A DNA stretch of 64,000 nt. Origin: CALAED01 sp036555725 (GTDB lineage Bacteria > Actinomycetota > Actinomycetes > Streptosporangiales > Streptosporangiaceae). The notes under the pieces were generated by a model. It was not told the DNA's origin. It made no database searches and saw only the letters and a program-made list of their open reading frames with translations. Shown here piece by piece: positions 8,103 through 17,261 of the stretch. The stretch covers positions 15,830-79,829 of the forward strand of contig DATBKU010000037.1 of the NCBI GenBank assembly GCA_036555725.1, in the 5' to 3' direction. Each line of letters starts with the position of its first letter. The stretch's first letter is position 1. The translations under genes and the position numbers were made by a program.

Positions 8103-8950
8103 ACGGACACCTCCTGGACCTCGCCGGCGACGCGTTCGCGCTTGCGGCCGGTGGCGTCGAGGAAAACCTCGTCCAGCGTCGGCTCGTCGGCGAGGCCACG
8201 GCGCTCGCGCAGCTCGGCCTTCAACTGCGCGGGCGTGCCCTCGCGCACGATCAGCCCGCCGTCGATGATGGCGAGCCGGCCGCAGAGCTGGTCGGCCTCC
8301 TCGAGGTATTGCGTGGTCAGGAACACCGTGGTGCCCCGGTCGTTGATGCGCCGCACCTCGTCCCACACCGTCAGCCGGCTGGCCGGGTCGAGACCGGTCG
8401 TCGGTTCGTCGAGGAACAGCACCTCGGGCTCGTGGACGAGCGCCGACGCGAGGTCGAGGCGCCGCTTCATGCCCCCGGAGTAACCTTTGATCCGCCGGTC
8501 GGCGGCCTCTACGAGCTCGACCAGCTCCAGCAACTCCGCCGCCCGGGCCGCCGCCTGCCGCTTCGACATGCCGAACAGCCTCGCCTGCAGGACGAGCAAC
8601 TCCCGCCCCGTCTGCCGGGCGTCGAGCCCGGCCTCCTGCAGCGCCACGCCGATGTTCCGGCGCACTCGGTCCGGCTCGGCCACCACGTCGATGCCGGCCA
8701 CCCGCGCCGTGCCCGCGGTCAGCGTCATCAGCGTGGTGAGCATCCGGATCGTGGTGGACTTGCCGGCGCCGTTCGGCCCGAGAAAGCCGAACACCTCTCC
8801 CGCGCCGACGCTCAGATCCACGCCGCGCACGGCGTCGACCGTGCCCCCGCGGCCGTGATATCGCTTTACGAGGCCCTCGGCCTCCACCGCCAAGTTCATG
8901 CCCGAGACCGTAACGCGGCCCCCCGACAATTCCCGTTCCGCAGCGTTCAC
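8099..8950 (-). CDS. ABC transporter ATP-binding protein (DrrA family)
   Basis: A 283-residue ATPase. Walker A is FLGPNGAGKSTT, the Q-loop region is near VALQEAG, the signature is YSGGMKRRLDLASAL and Walker B is VLFLDEPTTGLDP. A C-terminal extension with LKAELRERRGLADEPTLDEV is typical of DrrA-type drug or daunorubicin-like exporters. It energises the permease encoded downstream. GTG 8950 follows a GGTGGGGG ribosome-site-like run. An internal ATG at 8899 (MNLAVEAEGLVKRY) would give a more usual N-terminus, so the start is uncertain. It is first in a three-frame coupled unit. Confidence 0.92.
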   Translation of the reverse strand: MNAAERELSGGRVTVSGMNLAVEAEGLVKRYHGRGGTVDAVRGVDLSVGAGEVFGFLGPNGAGKSTTIRMLTTLMTLTAGTARVAGIDVVAEPDRVRRNIGVALQEAGLDARQTGRELLVLQARLFGMSKRQAAARAAELLELVELVEAADRRIKGYSGGMKRRLDLASALVHEPEVLFLDEPTTGLDPASRLTVWDEVRRINDRGTTVFLTTQYLEEADQLCGRLAIIDGGLIVREGTPAQLKAELRERRGLADEPTLDEVFLDATGRKRERVAGEVQEVSV

Positions 8951-9305
8951 GTCGCCCCCACCGTCCTCTCGCAGGCCGTACGGCTCCAGCTCGCTATGCC
9001 CATGGCGTCGCGCCTTTCGCGCCGATCGATCGAGTGCACCTGATCTGACCGTCCGGCTCCGCGAAACTCATCGGTCCCGCCTCACACAATTCGAAATCGG
9101 CGGGCTTGATCGCCCTTGTGCGACGACGGAGACGTGAACGGCGCGACCTCGAAGTACCGCCCGTACGCCTTGTGCGACGGACGCGTCGTCGTGCCCGCTC
9201 CAGGCCGTCGATGAGCGGGCGCCTTAGTTCACGCGACAGGCCGGCGCCGGCCGCTGCGCGCGTGGCGGCAGGGCCGGCCGGACTCCGGGCGGTGATCCAG
9301 AGGCG
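8951..9305. other. Intergenic region, no supported gene
   Basis: About 355 bp between the ABC ATPase start and the HNH nuclease stop. Its left part should carry the promoter of the leftward exporter operon. I see no convincing reading frame, RNA or strong repeat. Confidence 0.5.
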
Positions 9306-9938
9306 TTAGCAGGTGCCGAGCATGGAGGTCAGCGCCGACTTCTCGCTGCTGTCCACGGTGAGGTCGTAGAACCACTTGACCTGGATCCACGCCCGCGAGT
9401 ACGTGCACCAGAACGAGGTGAGCGACGGCTTCCAGGTGGTGGGGTCCTGGTCCCCCTTGGACTGGTTGACGTTATCGGTGACGGCCCACAGCTCCGGGCC
9501 GCCGAGGTCGTTGGCGTACGTCTGGCGCCGCGCGGTGGTCCACGCCCAGGCGCCGGACTGCCAGGCCTCGGCGAGCGGCACCATGTGGTCGATGTCGACG
9601 TCCGAGGCCGCGGTCCAGGTCGCGCCGTCGTACGGGCTGTGCCAGGTGCCCGAGGTGGCGGCGCAACTGGAGTCGGTCACCACGTTCGTGCCGTCGCGCT
9701 CGAGGACGGTCTCCCGGGTGTTGCACGCGCCCGAGATGGTGATCCAGTGCGGGAACAGGTCGCGGTCGTAGGTGGAGGCGTGGGATTCGGCCGCGACGGT
9801 GAGCGCCGCGAGCCGGGTGGCGGCCGTGGCCGCCGAGGGGATGTTGGGCGGGGTGGCGTAGGCCGCGCTCGCGGTGAGGCCGACGGTGAGGGCCAGCACG
9901 GACACGGCGGTGAACAGGGCGGCAACCACTCGTCTCAC
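9306..9938 (-). CDS. Secreted HNH endonuclease family protein (GmrSD C-terminal/DUF1524-like)
   Basis: A 210-residue protein with a Sec signal peptide (basic MRR, hydrophobic core, cleavage near SAAYA, residues 24-28). The exported part contains the HNH core: DIDHMVPLAEAW carries the catalytic DH-x-VPL motif, followed by NDLGGPELWAVTDNVNQSKG and DPTTWKP, where the Asn and Lys of the betabetaalpha-metal fold are expected. Four cysteines suggest disulfides. Such proteins are extracellular nucleases common in actinomycetes, probably for DNA scavenging. It is monocistronic; the upstream spacer is AT-richer. Confidence 0.9.
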   Translation of the reverse strand: MRRVVAALFTAVSVLALTVGLTASAAYATPPNIPSAATAATRLAALTVAAESHASTYDRDLFPHWITISGACNTRETVLERDGTNVVTDSSCAATSGTWHSPYDGATWTAASDVDIDHMVPLAEAWQSGAWAWTTARRQTYANDLGGPELWAVTDNVNQSKGDQDPTTWKPSLTSFWCTYSRAWIQVKWFYDLTVDSSEKSALTSMLGTC

Positions 9939-10291
9939 GAGTGTCTCCTTCGTTCTCCCGCCCGGCCAGGTGCGGGGGTCCTGGTCGTTCGCGCGGAGCG
10001 GGAGTCATAAGGAGGGTCGCAATTTGCCGTAAATCAGGAAATATCAAGCTTTGTCGACAGCATGAACGGACCTTGGTCAGACCGTGCCGCAGGCCCCGTT
10101 CCGTACCAGCGCATTCAGGCCCGTCCCGGGATGCCCGAGACCGGCGGCCGCGCTATCGTCTAGGTGGGCTTGCAGGGAGCCTCCGGTCCGCGGGAAGCGC
10201 AGAGCGCACCCTGATGAGCGCGAACAGAGGTGGCCTTTCCCCTCCTTTCGGCCTGACGACGCGGACATCAGGCGGACGAGAGGAGGCTGCG
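9939..10291. other. Divergent promoter region between nuclease and ankyrin genes
   Basis: About 350 bp containing a relatively AT-rich stretch (10010-10075) likely to hold the nuclease promoter. The ankyrin gene's ribosome site GAGGAGG is at its right end (10279-10287). No additional gene or clear hairpin was seen. Confidence 0.5.
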
Positions 10292-11782
10292 ATGGCAGCC
10301 ATTTCGCTGCCCGATAACCCAAGCCTGGAGCGCATGCGGCGCCGCGCGCGTGCCCTGCAGCAGGCCGTACGCGCCGGAGACGAGGCGGCGCTGGAGCGGA
10401 TCGCCGCGCGCCATCCCGACGGCGCGCCGAACCGGCCGGAGACCTTCCCGCTGAGCGCCGCGCAGCTCGTCATCGCCCGCGAGTGCGGTTTCGCCAGCTG
10501 GCCCCGGCTCAAGCACTACTTCGACGTCGCGGACGAATACCGCTGGGACGCCGCACCCAATGATCCGTACGACGACCCGGCCGACCGCCTATGCGAGCTG
10601 GCCTGCCTCACCTACGCCGATGACGGCCCGGACCGCTGGGCGCAGGCTCGCCGGCTGCTCGCCGACCACCCCGGCCTGACGCGGGCCAACGTCTGGGCCG
10701 CGGCGGCCGCCGCCGACGCCGACGCCGTACGCGACTTTCTCGGCGCGGACCCCGGGCTGGCCCACCGGCGGGGCGGCCCGCGGCGCTGGCGTCCGCTGTA
10801 CTACCTCGCGTACGCACGTCTCGATGTATCGGCGGAGACCGTCCTGACGACGGCCCGGCTGCTGCTGGACGCCGGCGCCGACCCGAACGAGGGCTACCTG
10901 TGGCACGGCATGCCGACCCCGTTCACCGTGCTGACCGGCGTCTTCGGCGAGGGCGAGCAGGGGCCGGAGCGGACCCCGCCCCACCCGCACGAGACCGCGC
11001 TCGCCCGGCTGCTGCTGGACGCCGGCGCCGACCCGAACGATGGCCAGACGCTTTACAACCGCATGTTCCGGCCGGGCAACGACCATCTGCGGCTGCTGCT
11101 GTCGTACGGGCTGGGCCGCGGCGACGGCGGGCCGTGGCGGGCCCGGCTGGGCGAGGCCGTCGGCTCACCGGCCGAGCTGCTGCGATACCAGCTCAGATGG
11201 GCCTGCTGTCACGGCTACCTGGAACGGGTCGAGCTGCTTGCGGATCATGGCGCCGACGTGAGCACGCCGTTCGACGACGGCCGTACCCCGGCGGGTCATG
11301 CCGCCCGCAACGGCCACGCGGCGATCGTCGACTACCTGGCCTCGCGAGGAGTCGCCGCGCCCGACCTCTCCCCCGTCGATGCCTTCGCCGGCGCGGCACT
11401 CCGGGTCGACCGGCCCGCACTCGACCGGTTGCTCGCCCGCCACCCCGCCGTGCTCGAACAGGCCAGGCGCGACCGCCCGGGCCTGATCGTCTGGGCGGCG
11501 GCGCAGGGCGGAACGGCCGCGATCGCGCTCCTCGCCGAGCACGGCTTCGACGTCAACGCGCTGGCCCGTACGGACGGGCCGGTCGAACAGCCCTGGGAGA
11601 CGGCCCTGCACCACGCCGCGGGCACGGGGAACGCCGACCAGGCCCGGCTGCTGCTGCGGCTCGGCGCCGACCCGGCCGTACGCGACGCACGGTTCGACGC
11701 GACGCCCCTCGGCTGGGCCCAGTACTTCGGCCGGCAGGCCCTCGTGGAACTGCTGGAACCGATCACACAGGAGCGCGCTTAG
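10292..11782 (+). CDS. Ankyrin-repeat protein
   Basis: A 496-residue protein with at least six ankyrin-like helix pairs. Examples are ARLLLDAGADPNEG, ARLLLDAGADPNDG, VELLADHGADV with TPAGHAARNGHAAIVDYL, IALLAEHGFDVNAL, and TALHHAAGTGNADQARLLL with RLGADPAVRD. ATG 10292 is chosen for the strong GAGGAGG six to seven bases upstream. There is no signal peptide or membrane segment, so it is cytosolic. Two copies of a 38-bp identical DNA segment, exactly 150 bp apart (10853-10890 and 11003-11040), show a recent repeat duplication or conversion. The partner protein is unknown. Confidence 0.88.
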   Translation: MAAISLPDNPSLERMRRRARALQQAVRAGDEAALERIAARHPDGAPNRPETFPLSAAQLVIARECGFASWPRLKHYFDVADEYRWDAAPNDPYDDPADRLCELACLTYADDGPDRWAQARRLLADHPGLTRANVWAAAAAADADAVRDFLGADPGLAHRRGGPRRWRPLYYLAYARLDVSAETVLTTARLLLDAGADPNEGYLWHGMPTPFTVLTGVFGEGEQGPERTPPHPHETALARLLLDAGADPNDGQTLYNRMFRPGNDHLRLLLSYGLGRGDGGPWRARLGEAVGSPAELLRYQLRWACCHGYLERVELLADHGADVSTPFDDGRTPAGHAARNGHAAIVDYLASRGVAAPDLSPVDAFAGAALRVDRPALDRLLARHPAVLEQARRDRPGLIVWAAAQGGTAAIALLAEHGFDVNALARTDGPVEQPWETALHHAAGTGNADQARLLLRLGADPAVRDARFDATPLGWAQYFGRQALVELLEPITQERA

Positions 11783-11792
11783 CCGACAGTGT

Positions 11793-12662
11793 CTAGTTGA
11801 GCGCGATGATCGAGATCGCCGCGGCGCCGATGGCCAGCCCGGCCGTCTGCGTCGCGGTGATCCGCTCGCGCAGGAAGACCAGGGCCAGCAGCACGGGGAT
11901 CGCCGGGTAGAGCGCGGACAGCACCGAGACGATGGCGAGGAGCTGCTCGCGGGTGGCGAGCATGTAGAGCCACGTGCCGACGGTGCCGACGGTGCCCGCC
12001 AGTCCGGCCTTGACCGCGAGGCCGGACGGAACGCGCAGCGAGGTCCGGGTGGCGAGGACGAGCGGGATGATCGCCGCGACCGACACCACCCGGCTGACGA
12101 CCAGCGGCCACAGCCCGGTGCCGGCGGGGATCCGCTCGAGCGCCACCCAGGTCAGCGCGATCCCCACACCGGCGGCGAGGCCGTCGCCCACCCCCGTGTG
12201 CCCCCGTCTGGCGGCGGCGCGCCCCGCCCCCGCGACGAGCTCACGCGTACGGCCGGGTGAGCGGGACACCAGCCAGATGGCGGGCACCGCGGCGGCCATG
12301 GCGTACAGCACGATCGCCGACGGCCGTTCGCCCAGCAGCACAATGCCGACCAGCACGGGGAGCAGCGCGGCGTTGACGTCGCTGACCGGCGCGACCACGC
12401 TCATCTTGCCCCGGCCCATGCCGCGATACAGGAACGCCATGCCCAGCCCGGTGCCGACGCCGGACAGCGCGCCCCAGGCCAGCGCGGACCAGGTCGCGGG
12501 GCCGCCCGGGAAGGCGAGCGCCACCACGATGATCACAATGCTCCCGCCCACCTGCGCGTAGCAGGCCACCGCGATGCCGTTGGAGCGCCGGGCGAGCATG
12601 CCGCTGCAGAAGTGGGTGACGCCGTAACAGACGGCCGTGACGAGCGCGAGCGTCTCACCCAT
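11793..12662 (-). CDS. EamA/DMT-family transporter
   Basis: A 289-residue protein with about ten transmembrane helices arranged as two EamA repeats. The second ends with LVFLRERITATQTAGLAIGA, a typical repeat boundary. Members export amino acids or other metabolites. Its start (12662) overlaps the end of the MarR gene by 8 bp, so the two form one operon and the regulator probably responds to the exported compound. A repeat at the MarR start is a likely operator for the pair. Confidence 0.88.
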   Translation of the reverse strand: MGETLALVTAVCYGVTHFCSGMLARRSNGIAVACYAQVGGSIVIIVVALAFPGGPATWSALAWGALSGVGTGLGMAFLYRGMGRGKMSVVAPVSDVNAALLPVLVGIVLLGERPSAIVLYAMAAAVPAIWLVSRSPGRTRELVAGAGRAAARRGHTGVGDGLAAGVGIALTWVALERIPAGTGLWPLVVSRVVSVAAIIPLVLATRTSLRVPSGLAVKAGLAGTVGTVGTWLYMLATREQLLAIVSVLSALYPAIPVLLALVFLRERITATQTAGLAIGAAAISIIALN

Positions 12663-13188
12663 GGGCGCCGCCCCGATCGCGGGCCGCCTGGCCCACCGGG
12701 CAGGCCTGGCCCGCGCTCAGGCAGGCCCCCCGATCGCACAGCCGGCACACCACGTGCTCCGACCCCGGCCGGTCGAACAGCCCGTACAGGACCCGCTCCA
12801 GCGCCCGGGTCAGCGCGGCCCGCTCGTCGGCGGGGAGCCGCTCGATCGCGCTGGTCAGCTCGCCTTCGCGGGCCCGCAGCGCGCGCTCGGCGGCGGCCCG
12901 GCCCCGGCGCGTCGGATGGATCGCCACCGACCGGCCGGTCGACCCCGCCCGTCGCTCCACGAGGCCGAGCGCGACCAGTCCGTCGATCATGCGCGCGGCG
13001 GCCGGCTGGCTCAGCCCGACCCGCGCGCCCAGCTCGGTCACGCCCAGGCCCGGGTAGCCGACCAGCGTGATCAGGGCGGCTGTGCCGCTGGCGCTCGTCC
13101 CGGCCGCGGCCGCCGCGCTGTCGCGCAGCCGGTCCGCGATCGTCAGCGCCGCAGCGCCGAGCAGGTTCGCCGTCCGCAATTCATGCAT
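12655..13188 (-). CDS. MarR-family regulator with C-terminal cysteine cluster
   Basis: A 177-residue winged-helix regulator. The helix-turn-helix spans GVTELGARVGLSQPAAARMI and the wing follows, with RRAGSTGRSVAIHPT. The last third carries CRLCDRGACLSAGQACPV, four cysteines in a C-x2-C-x4-C-x6-C spacing (about residues 146-162). This could bind a metal or sense redox stress. It overlaps the EamA transporter gene and sits at the head of the operon. Its own ATG lies within a direct repeat, which suggests autorepression. Confidence 0.88.
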   Translation of the reverse strand: MHELRTANLLGAAALTIADRLRDSAAAAAGTSASGTAALITLVGYPGLGVTELGARVGLSQPAAARMIDGLVALGLVERRAGSTGRSVAIHPTRRGRAAAERALRAREGELTSAIERLPADERAALTRALERVLYGLFDRPGSEHVVCRLCDRGACLSAGQACPVGQAARDRGGAHG

Positions 13189-13201
13189 AACTCATGCATA
13201 A
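13181..13201. promoter_or_regulatory. Direct repeat TCATGCATAA x2 over the MarR start, candidate operator
   Basis: Two identical 10-bp copies, TCATGCATAA, at 13181-13190 and 13192-13201. Each contains the palindrome ATGCAT, and they are spaced 11 bp centre to centre, about one helical turn. The first overlaps the MarR start codon. This is the expected place for autoregulation; binding is inferred. Confidence 0.45.
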
Positions 13202-13232
13202 CACGGCGCGCCGGGATAGGCAAACCCCTACC

Positions 13233-13865
13233 TCAGCCGGCCGGGGCCAGGCCCGCCGGATTGACCAGGTAGGTGCCCTCGTCTCGGGCGGGGTCGAGGG
13301 CAAGGTCGACGACCGACTTCCCCACCGTCTCCGCGGTGAGGATCGGGCCGAGTTGGTCAGTGAAGGTGGCGAGGCTCACGCCCTGCCGCTTGGCGTAGCC
13401 GCTCGCACCCGCACGGCCCACGTCGGTGGTGGGCGTCAGGACGGGCAGCACCGAGACGAACCTGATCCCGAGCCCGCCGCGCTCCGACTCCTCGGCCGCG
13501 TAGGGACGCGATGAACCTGATGGCCGCCTTCGCCCCCGCGTACCCGCCGCTCATGGGCGAGCCGCGGAGCGCGGCCGCGCTGGAGACCGCGACCACCACG
13601 CTGCCGGGGTCGAGCGGAAGGAGCAGGGCCTCGCGCACCCAGTGGAAGACGTGCTGGGTGTCGACCTCCCAGGTGCGGCCGAAGGTCTCCCAGGTGTGGT
13701 GCTGGATCGGCCGCATCAGCGGGGTCGCGCCGGCGTTGAGCACCAGCGTCCGCGGGCGGTACTCCTCGACGAGCCGACCGGCGACGACCGGGTCGGTGAC
13801 GTCGGCGGCGACCGGCGTGAACGTGTCCCCGAGCCGGGCCCGTATGTCGTCGGGGTCGCCCGCGC
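13233..13865 (-). pseudogene. Short-chain dehydrogenase remnant (5'-truncated, frameshifted)
   Basis: On the minus strand an SDR-like sequence runs from GAGDPDDIRARLGDTFTPV through VLNAGATPLMRP (NAG motif) and VVAVSSAAALRGSPMSGGYA (catalytic Ser and Tyr) to GAKAAIRFIAS. Near 13500 the frame shifts, and the protein continues as YAAEESERGGLGIRFVSVLP, ending at 13233. The cofactor-binding N-terminus (TGxxxGIG) is missing, because the sequence joins a sigma-factor fragment at about 13865. Two lesions make it non-functional. A sequencing error could explain the frameshift but not the missing N-terminus. Confidence 0.85.
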
Positions 13866-14021
13866 CCGCCAGGCCCGCAGGTATGTGTCCTGTACCGCGT
13901 CCTCGGCATCGTGCAGCGACCCGAGCATGCGGTAGCAGTGCGCCAGCAGCTCCCGCCGGAACGGTTCCGCCAGCCGCCCGAACTCCCCGTCCTCCGGGCC
14001 CTCATCGCGACCGTGCGCCAT
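13866..14021 (-). pseudogene. ECF sigma factor N-terminal fragment fused to SDR remnant
   Basis: From ATG 14021 the frame encodes FRRELLAHCYRMLGSLHDAE and DAVQDTYLRAWRA, the region-2 core of a SigJ/SigG-type sigma-70 factor (core-binding and -10 recognition). After about 50 residues similarity stops abruptly and the same DNA continues as the SDR remnant in a different frame. Region 4 and any C-terminal SnoaL domain are absent. A deletion fused two neighbouring genes, so no working sigma factor is expected. Confidence 0.8.
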
Positions 14022-14153
14022 GCCGTACCGCGCCTTCCGTTCACACAACGTCCGACGCAAGTAAAGACCCGGTGGCACGGGGAAAGTCATCGCGGCGATC
14101 CCGGGCCCGGCCCGCGCCTTTCACGACCGGGCCCGGGATCGCCGCTGCCGAGA

Positions 14154-17060
14154 TCAGCGCGCGAACGCCTGGAACTCGGCCGCTCGGACCTGCGGCGCGG
14201 CAGCGCTGCCCGTCGCGCAGTCGGTCGTCGACCGCGGGTCGGAGTCCTGCTCACCGGCGTACGCCGGGTTGCCGGTGCACTGACTGGACACCACCCGCAG
14301 CACCAGGTGCGTCGCGTTCGTCGCCGGCACCGCGAAGGACCGCATGATGAGCTCCGGCGCCCGCGGCCGTGGCTTCACCGACGGGAACGCGTCGGCCGGG
14401 CTCGTGTAGACCAGACGGTACGACGCGGGATCCGCGCAGTTGACCCCGCTCCCGGCGTTGCAGGCGAGCACCTGGAACTGGCGCAGCGCGCTGAACCGGT
14501 TCTGCGTGCCGGGGTCGGCCGGGTCGTTGATGTTCGGTCGCAGCAGCGCGCTCACCTGTACCCGCCGGACCGTGACCGGCGTGTCGCCGGCGAGGTCGAC
14601 CGTCACCTGCCGGCCGGCGACCGGGGCGGTCAGCGAGGCCCAGTCGGTGGCCTCGGTCTCGTCGACCAGCGCCCCCTGGTTGACGCCGTCGCCGCTGGCG
14701 GTGGCGCCGTTCGCCGCCGCCGCGAGGTTGCGCAGCAGCGACGGGTCCAGGGTCTTGGTGCCGGGCTTGATGTCGGCGGTGAACCGCTTCTCGCCGAACC
14801 CCGCGCCCACGGCCAGGAACGTGTACTTGCCGGGCACGATCCGGAACGTCGCCCCGCGGGTCGTCGCCGGGTCGGTGTCGGCGATCGGGACGGACCTGGC
14901 CTCGTAGTCGCCGACGTACAGCCGTACGGAGCCGCCCTTCGCGTCGCCGGACGGCCGGAAGGTGACGGCCGCGTTCTTGCCGGTCGGCGACTGGAAGCTC
15001 GGGACCGGGTCGGGGTCGTTCTGGTCGGCGCTGAACGCCCCGGAGCCCAGACCGCGCTTGGCGAACGCGTTCCACATGATGTCCTGGTCGGCGCCGCCGA
15101 ACCGGATGGTGTCGGCGGCCAGCAGCGCATCACGGTGGTCGACGTAGCTCACCGCGCCGCTGGCCATGAGCAGCAGCGCGTCGAAGGACAGCTGCGCCCA
15201 GCGCCGGTTGCCCGGGCAGCCGGTCACCGGCACCTGGCCCAGCACACACCTGCGCTGCAGCGACGGCGTGCCCTTGCCGTACTTCTTGATGAACGCGTCG
15301 CGGACGTCGAACTGGGTCGCGCTCCAGATCTCCGCGTCCGCGTGCACCTCCTGGCCGGTGAGGTCGTAGGCGAAGTCGCTGTAGTTGAGCGAGGTGTTGC
15401 TCATGTCGTAGTTGCGGATGCCCTGATGCTGATCGCCGGTCGCGTACGCCCCGATGACGTACGGGGTGTCACCGGGCGGCCGGAAGCCGTTCTCGTTGAG
15501 CATCTCCATCGCGAACAGGTCGGACGTGGCCTCGTTCATCGCCCCCGCCTGGGTGCCGCTCCAACCGGCGTTGGGTCCGCCGATCATGCGACCCGAGATG
15601 GCGTGGGTGTACTCGTGACCGAACACGGTCGCGTCGAAGTCGCCGTCGACGCAGGGTGAGTAGAAGGCGCCGGCGATCGGCTGCCACATGTACATGTTGG
15701 TGATCGTCGGGGTGCCCTCGGGCGGCGTGATCTGGTTGGCGTTGTCCCGCTGCTCCGGGGTGCCGCGGGCGCCGGCCTGGGCGTTGCCGAGCTCGGGGTC
15801 GCCGCCGAGGCCGCCGCGGTTGCCGTTGTCGGCCTGCATGTTCCAGGTCGCCTCGGTGAAGCCGAGGCGGTACGCCCAGTCGTGCATGCGGTTGTGCCCG
15901 GTGAACAGGTTCGAGATCGCCGCCTCCAGGTCCGCCTCCTGCGGCGAGGTGAAGGCGGCCGGGTTACAGCCCTGCTCGAACCACTGGTTGGTCCAGGGAT
16001 AGGTGTTGTAGTTGCGGTCCGGCTTGAGCGCGTTGGTGCGGGTGCCGACCGAGTTCGGGTTCCCGTTGTCGCGGTTCTCGAAGGTGTGCGCGGCGTTGCC
16101 CAGGCTGGTGTTGGTGGGCGCTCCTGTGACGTGGTCGACGTCCCACGCCTTCCCTTCCGCCGGGTCTCCACCGACCACGAGGTCACAGTTGGAGGCCGGG
16201 GCGAAGCACCACGTCTGCCGGGCGTCCGCGGAGGAGTAGTCGGCGGGTGGAGTCGCCGGGAACACCGCCCACTTTGGGTTGTCGGTGTCGTTGTCGACGA
16301 GGTTCTGCCGGACGAGCACCTGGCCGGTGCGCGCGTCCACGTACGAGGTCACGGCCGCCGGTGCGGCGGAGTTGATCAGGGTCACCTCGTACGCGCTGCG
16401 CGCGCCCTGCGTGGTGGGGACGGCGACGAGCTTGGTCTTCTTCGTCTGCGCGGCGGACACGGAGATGCCGGCGTCCTTCCCGGCCGCGTCGAGCGCCTGC
16501 TGCGGCGTCAGCGTGGCCGCCGCGGGCGCGCCGGTGTCGCGGGCCAGGGTGGAGGTGACAGAGATTACGGTGCCCCCGGCCTTTCCATTGACAATGCCGA
16601 GCGCGACCTGCCCGTCGTACCCGGCCTCCAGGCCGCCGAAGCGCTGCCGCAGCAGGACCGCGGCGCCCTTGCCGATCGGGCTGACGGCGACCGTCTCCAG
16701 GGCGTTCAGCGACGCCTCGGACAGGCCGAACACCGCCGCGTGGTCCTTGAGATATGCCCGGGCGGCCTGCTCCGGGTTCGTGGATAGGCCGGTCGCCAGC
16801 GGCGCGCCATGGCCGGTGAGCGTGGCGGGCGTGCCGAGCGCGTTCCACCGTACGGTCTTGTTTCCCGCCTCGGACTTCTGTAGCTGCGTGGGTGCGGCGC
16901 GGCCGGGACGGACGTCCTTGTCCGGCAGCGCGGTGGCGTCGCCTTGGATCTTGGGGGGCTGCGGGCGCGGTGCGCTCTGCGCCACCCCGGCGAACGCCGT
17001 CGATAGGAGCGCGGCCGTGGCGATGACCGCGGCCGCGCGGATCCACCTCGTCGTGGGCAC
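14154..17060 (-). CDS. Secreted M36 (fungalysin-type) zinc metallopeptidase
   Basis: A 968-residue secreted protease. GTG 17060 is chosen because AGGAGG lies six bases upstream and a signal peptide (WIRAAAVIATAALLSTAFAG) follows at once. An FTP/PepSY-like propeptide spans about 60-240. The M36 catalytic domain carries HEYTH at 482-486 and the third zinc ligand in NEATSDLF (E510). C-terminal beta-rich modules end near 968 and include a discoidin-like segment with VDLAGDTPVTVRRVQVS. M36 enzymes degrade extracellular protein after propeptide removal. It is monocistronic, with no inhibitor gene beside it. Confidence 0.92.
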   Translation of the reverse strand: MPTTRWIRAAAVIATAALLSTAFAGVAQSAPRPQPPKIQGDATALPDKDVRPGRAAPTQLQKSEAGNKTVRWNALGTPATLTGHGAPLATGLSTNPEQAARAYLKDHAAVFGLSEASLNALETVAVSPIGKGAAVLLRQRFGGLEAGYDGQVALGIVNGKAGGTVISVTSTLARDTGAPAAATLTPQQALDAAGKDAGISVSAAQTKKTKLVAVPTTQGARSAYEVTLINSAAPAAVTSYVDARTGQVLVRQNLVDNDTDNPKWAVFPATPPADYSSADARQTWCFAPASNCDLVVGGDPAEGKAWDVDHVTGAPTNTSLGNAAHTFENRDNGNPNSVGTRTNALKPDRNYNTYPWTNQWFEQGCNPAAFTSPQEADLEAAISNLFTGHNRMHDWAYRLGFTEATWNMQADNGNRGGLGGDPELGNAQAGARGTPEQRDNANQITPPEGTPTITNMYMWQPIAGAFYSPCVDGDFDATVFGHEYTHAISGRMIGGPNAGWSGTQAGAMNEATSDLFAMEMLNENGFRPPGDTPYVIGAYATGDQHQGIRNYDMSNTSLNYSDFAYDLTGQEVHADAEIWSATQFDVRDAFIKKYGKGTPSLQRRCVLGQVPVTGCPGNRRWAQLSFDALLLMASGAVSYVDHRDALLAADTIRFGGADQDIMWNAFAKRGLGSGAFSADQNDPDPVPSFQSPTGKNAAVTFRPSGDAKGGSVRLYVGDYEARSVPIADTDPATTRGATFRIVPGKYTFLAVGAGFGEKRFTADIKPGTKTLDPSLLRNLAAAANGATASGDGVNQGALVDETEATDWASLTAPVAGRQVTVDLAGDTPVTVRRVQVSALLRPNINDPADPGTQNRFSALRQFQVLACNAGSGVNCADPASYRLVYTSPADAFPSVKPRPRAPELIMRSFAVPATNATHLVLRVVSSQCTGNPAYAGEQDSDPRSTTDCATGSAAAPQVRAAEFQAFAR

Positions 17061-17261
17061 GTGAAACCTCCTGCGGGGAGGAGCCGGGCATTGATGCGGC
17101 CCGGCCTCGAGTCGGCCGTGGGGGATCAAACGGCCGATCTTGAGACAAACACCACCGAGGTGTCTCGTACAGGGCTCATTCAGGCCGTTTCAGGCCACAT
17201 TGCGGCGGCCGTACGGCCGCCAGGGCGCGGCCAGCGGCGATGGCACAGCGTGGTCGTGCGA

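Noticed and set aside
10853..11040. 38-bp direct repeat as a mobile or regulatory repeat
   Set aside because: It lies inside two ankyrin units in the same frame, so it is explained by repeat duplication within the protein.
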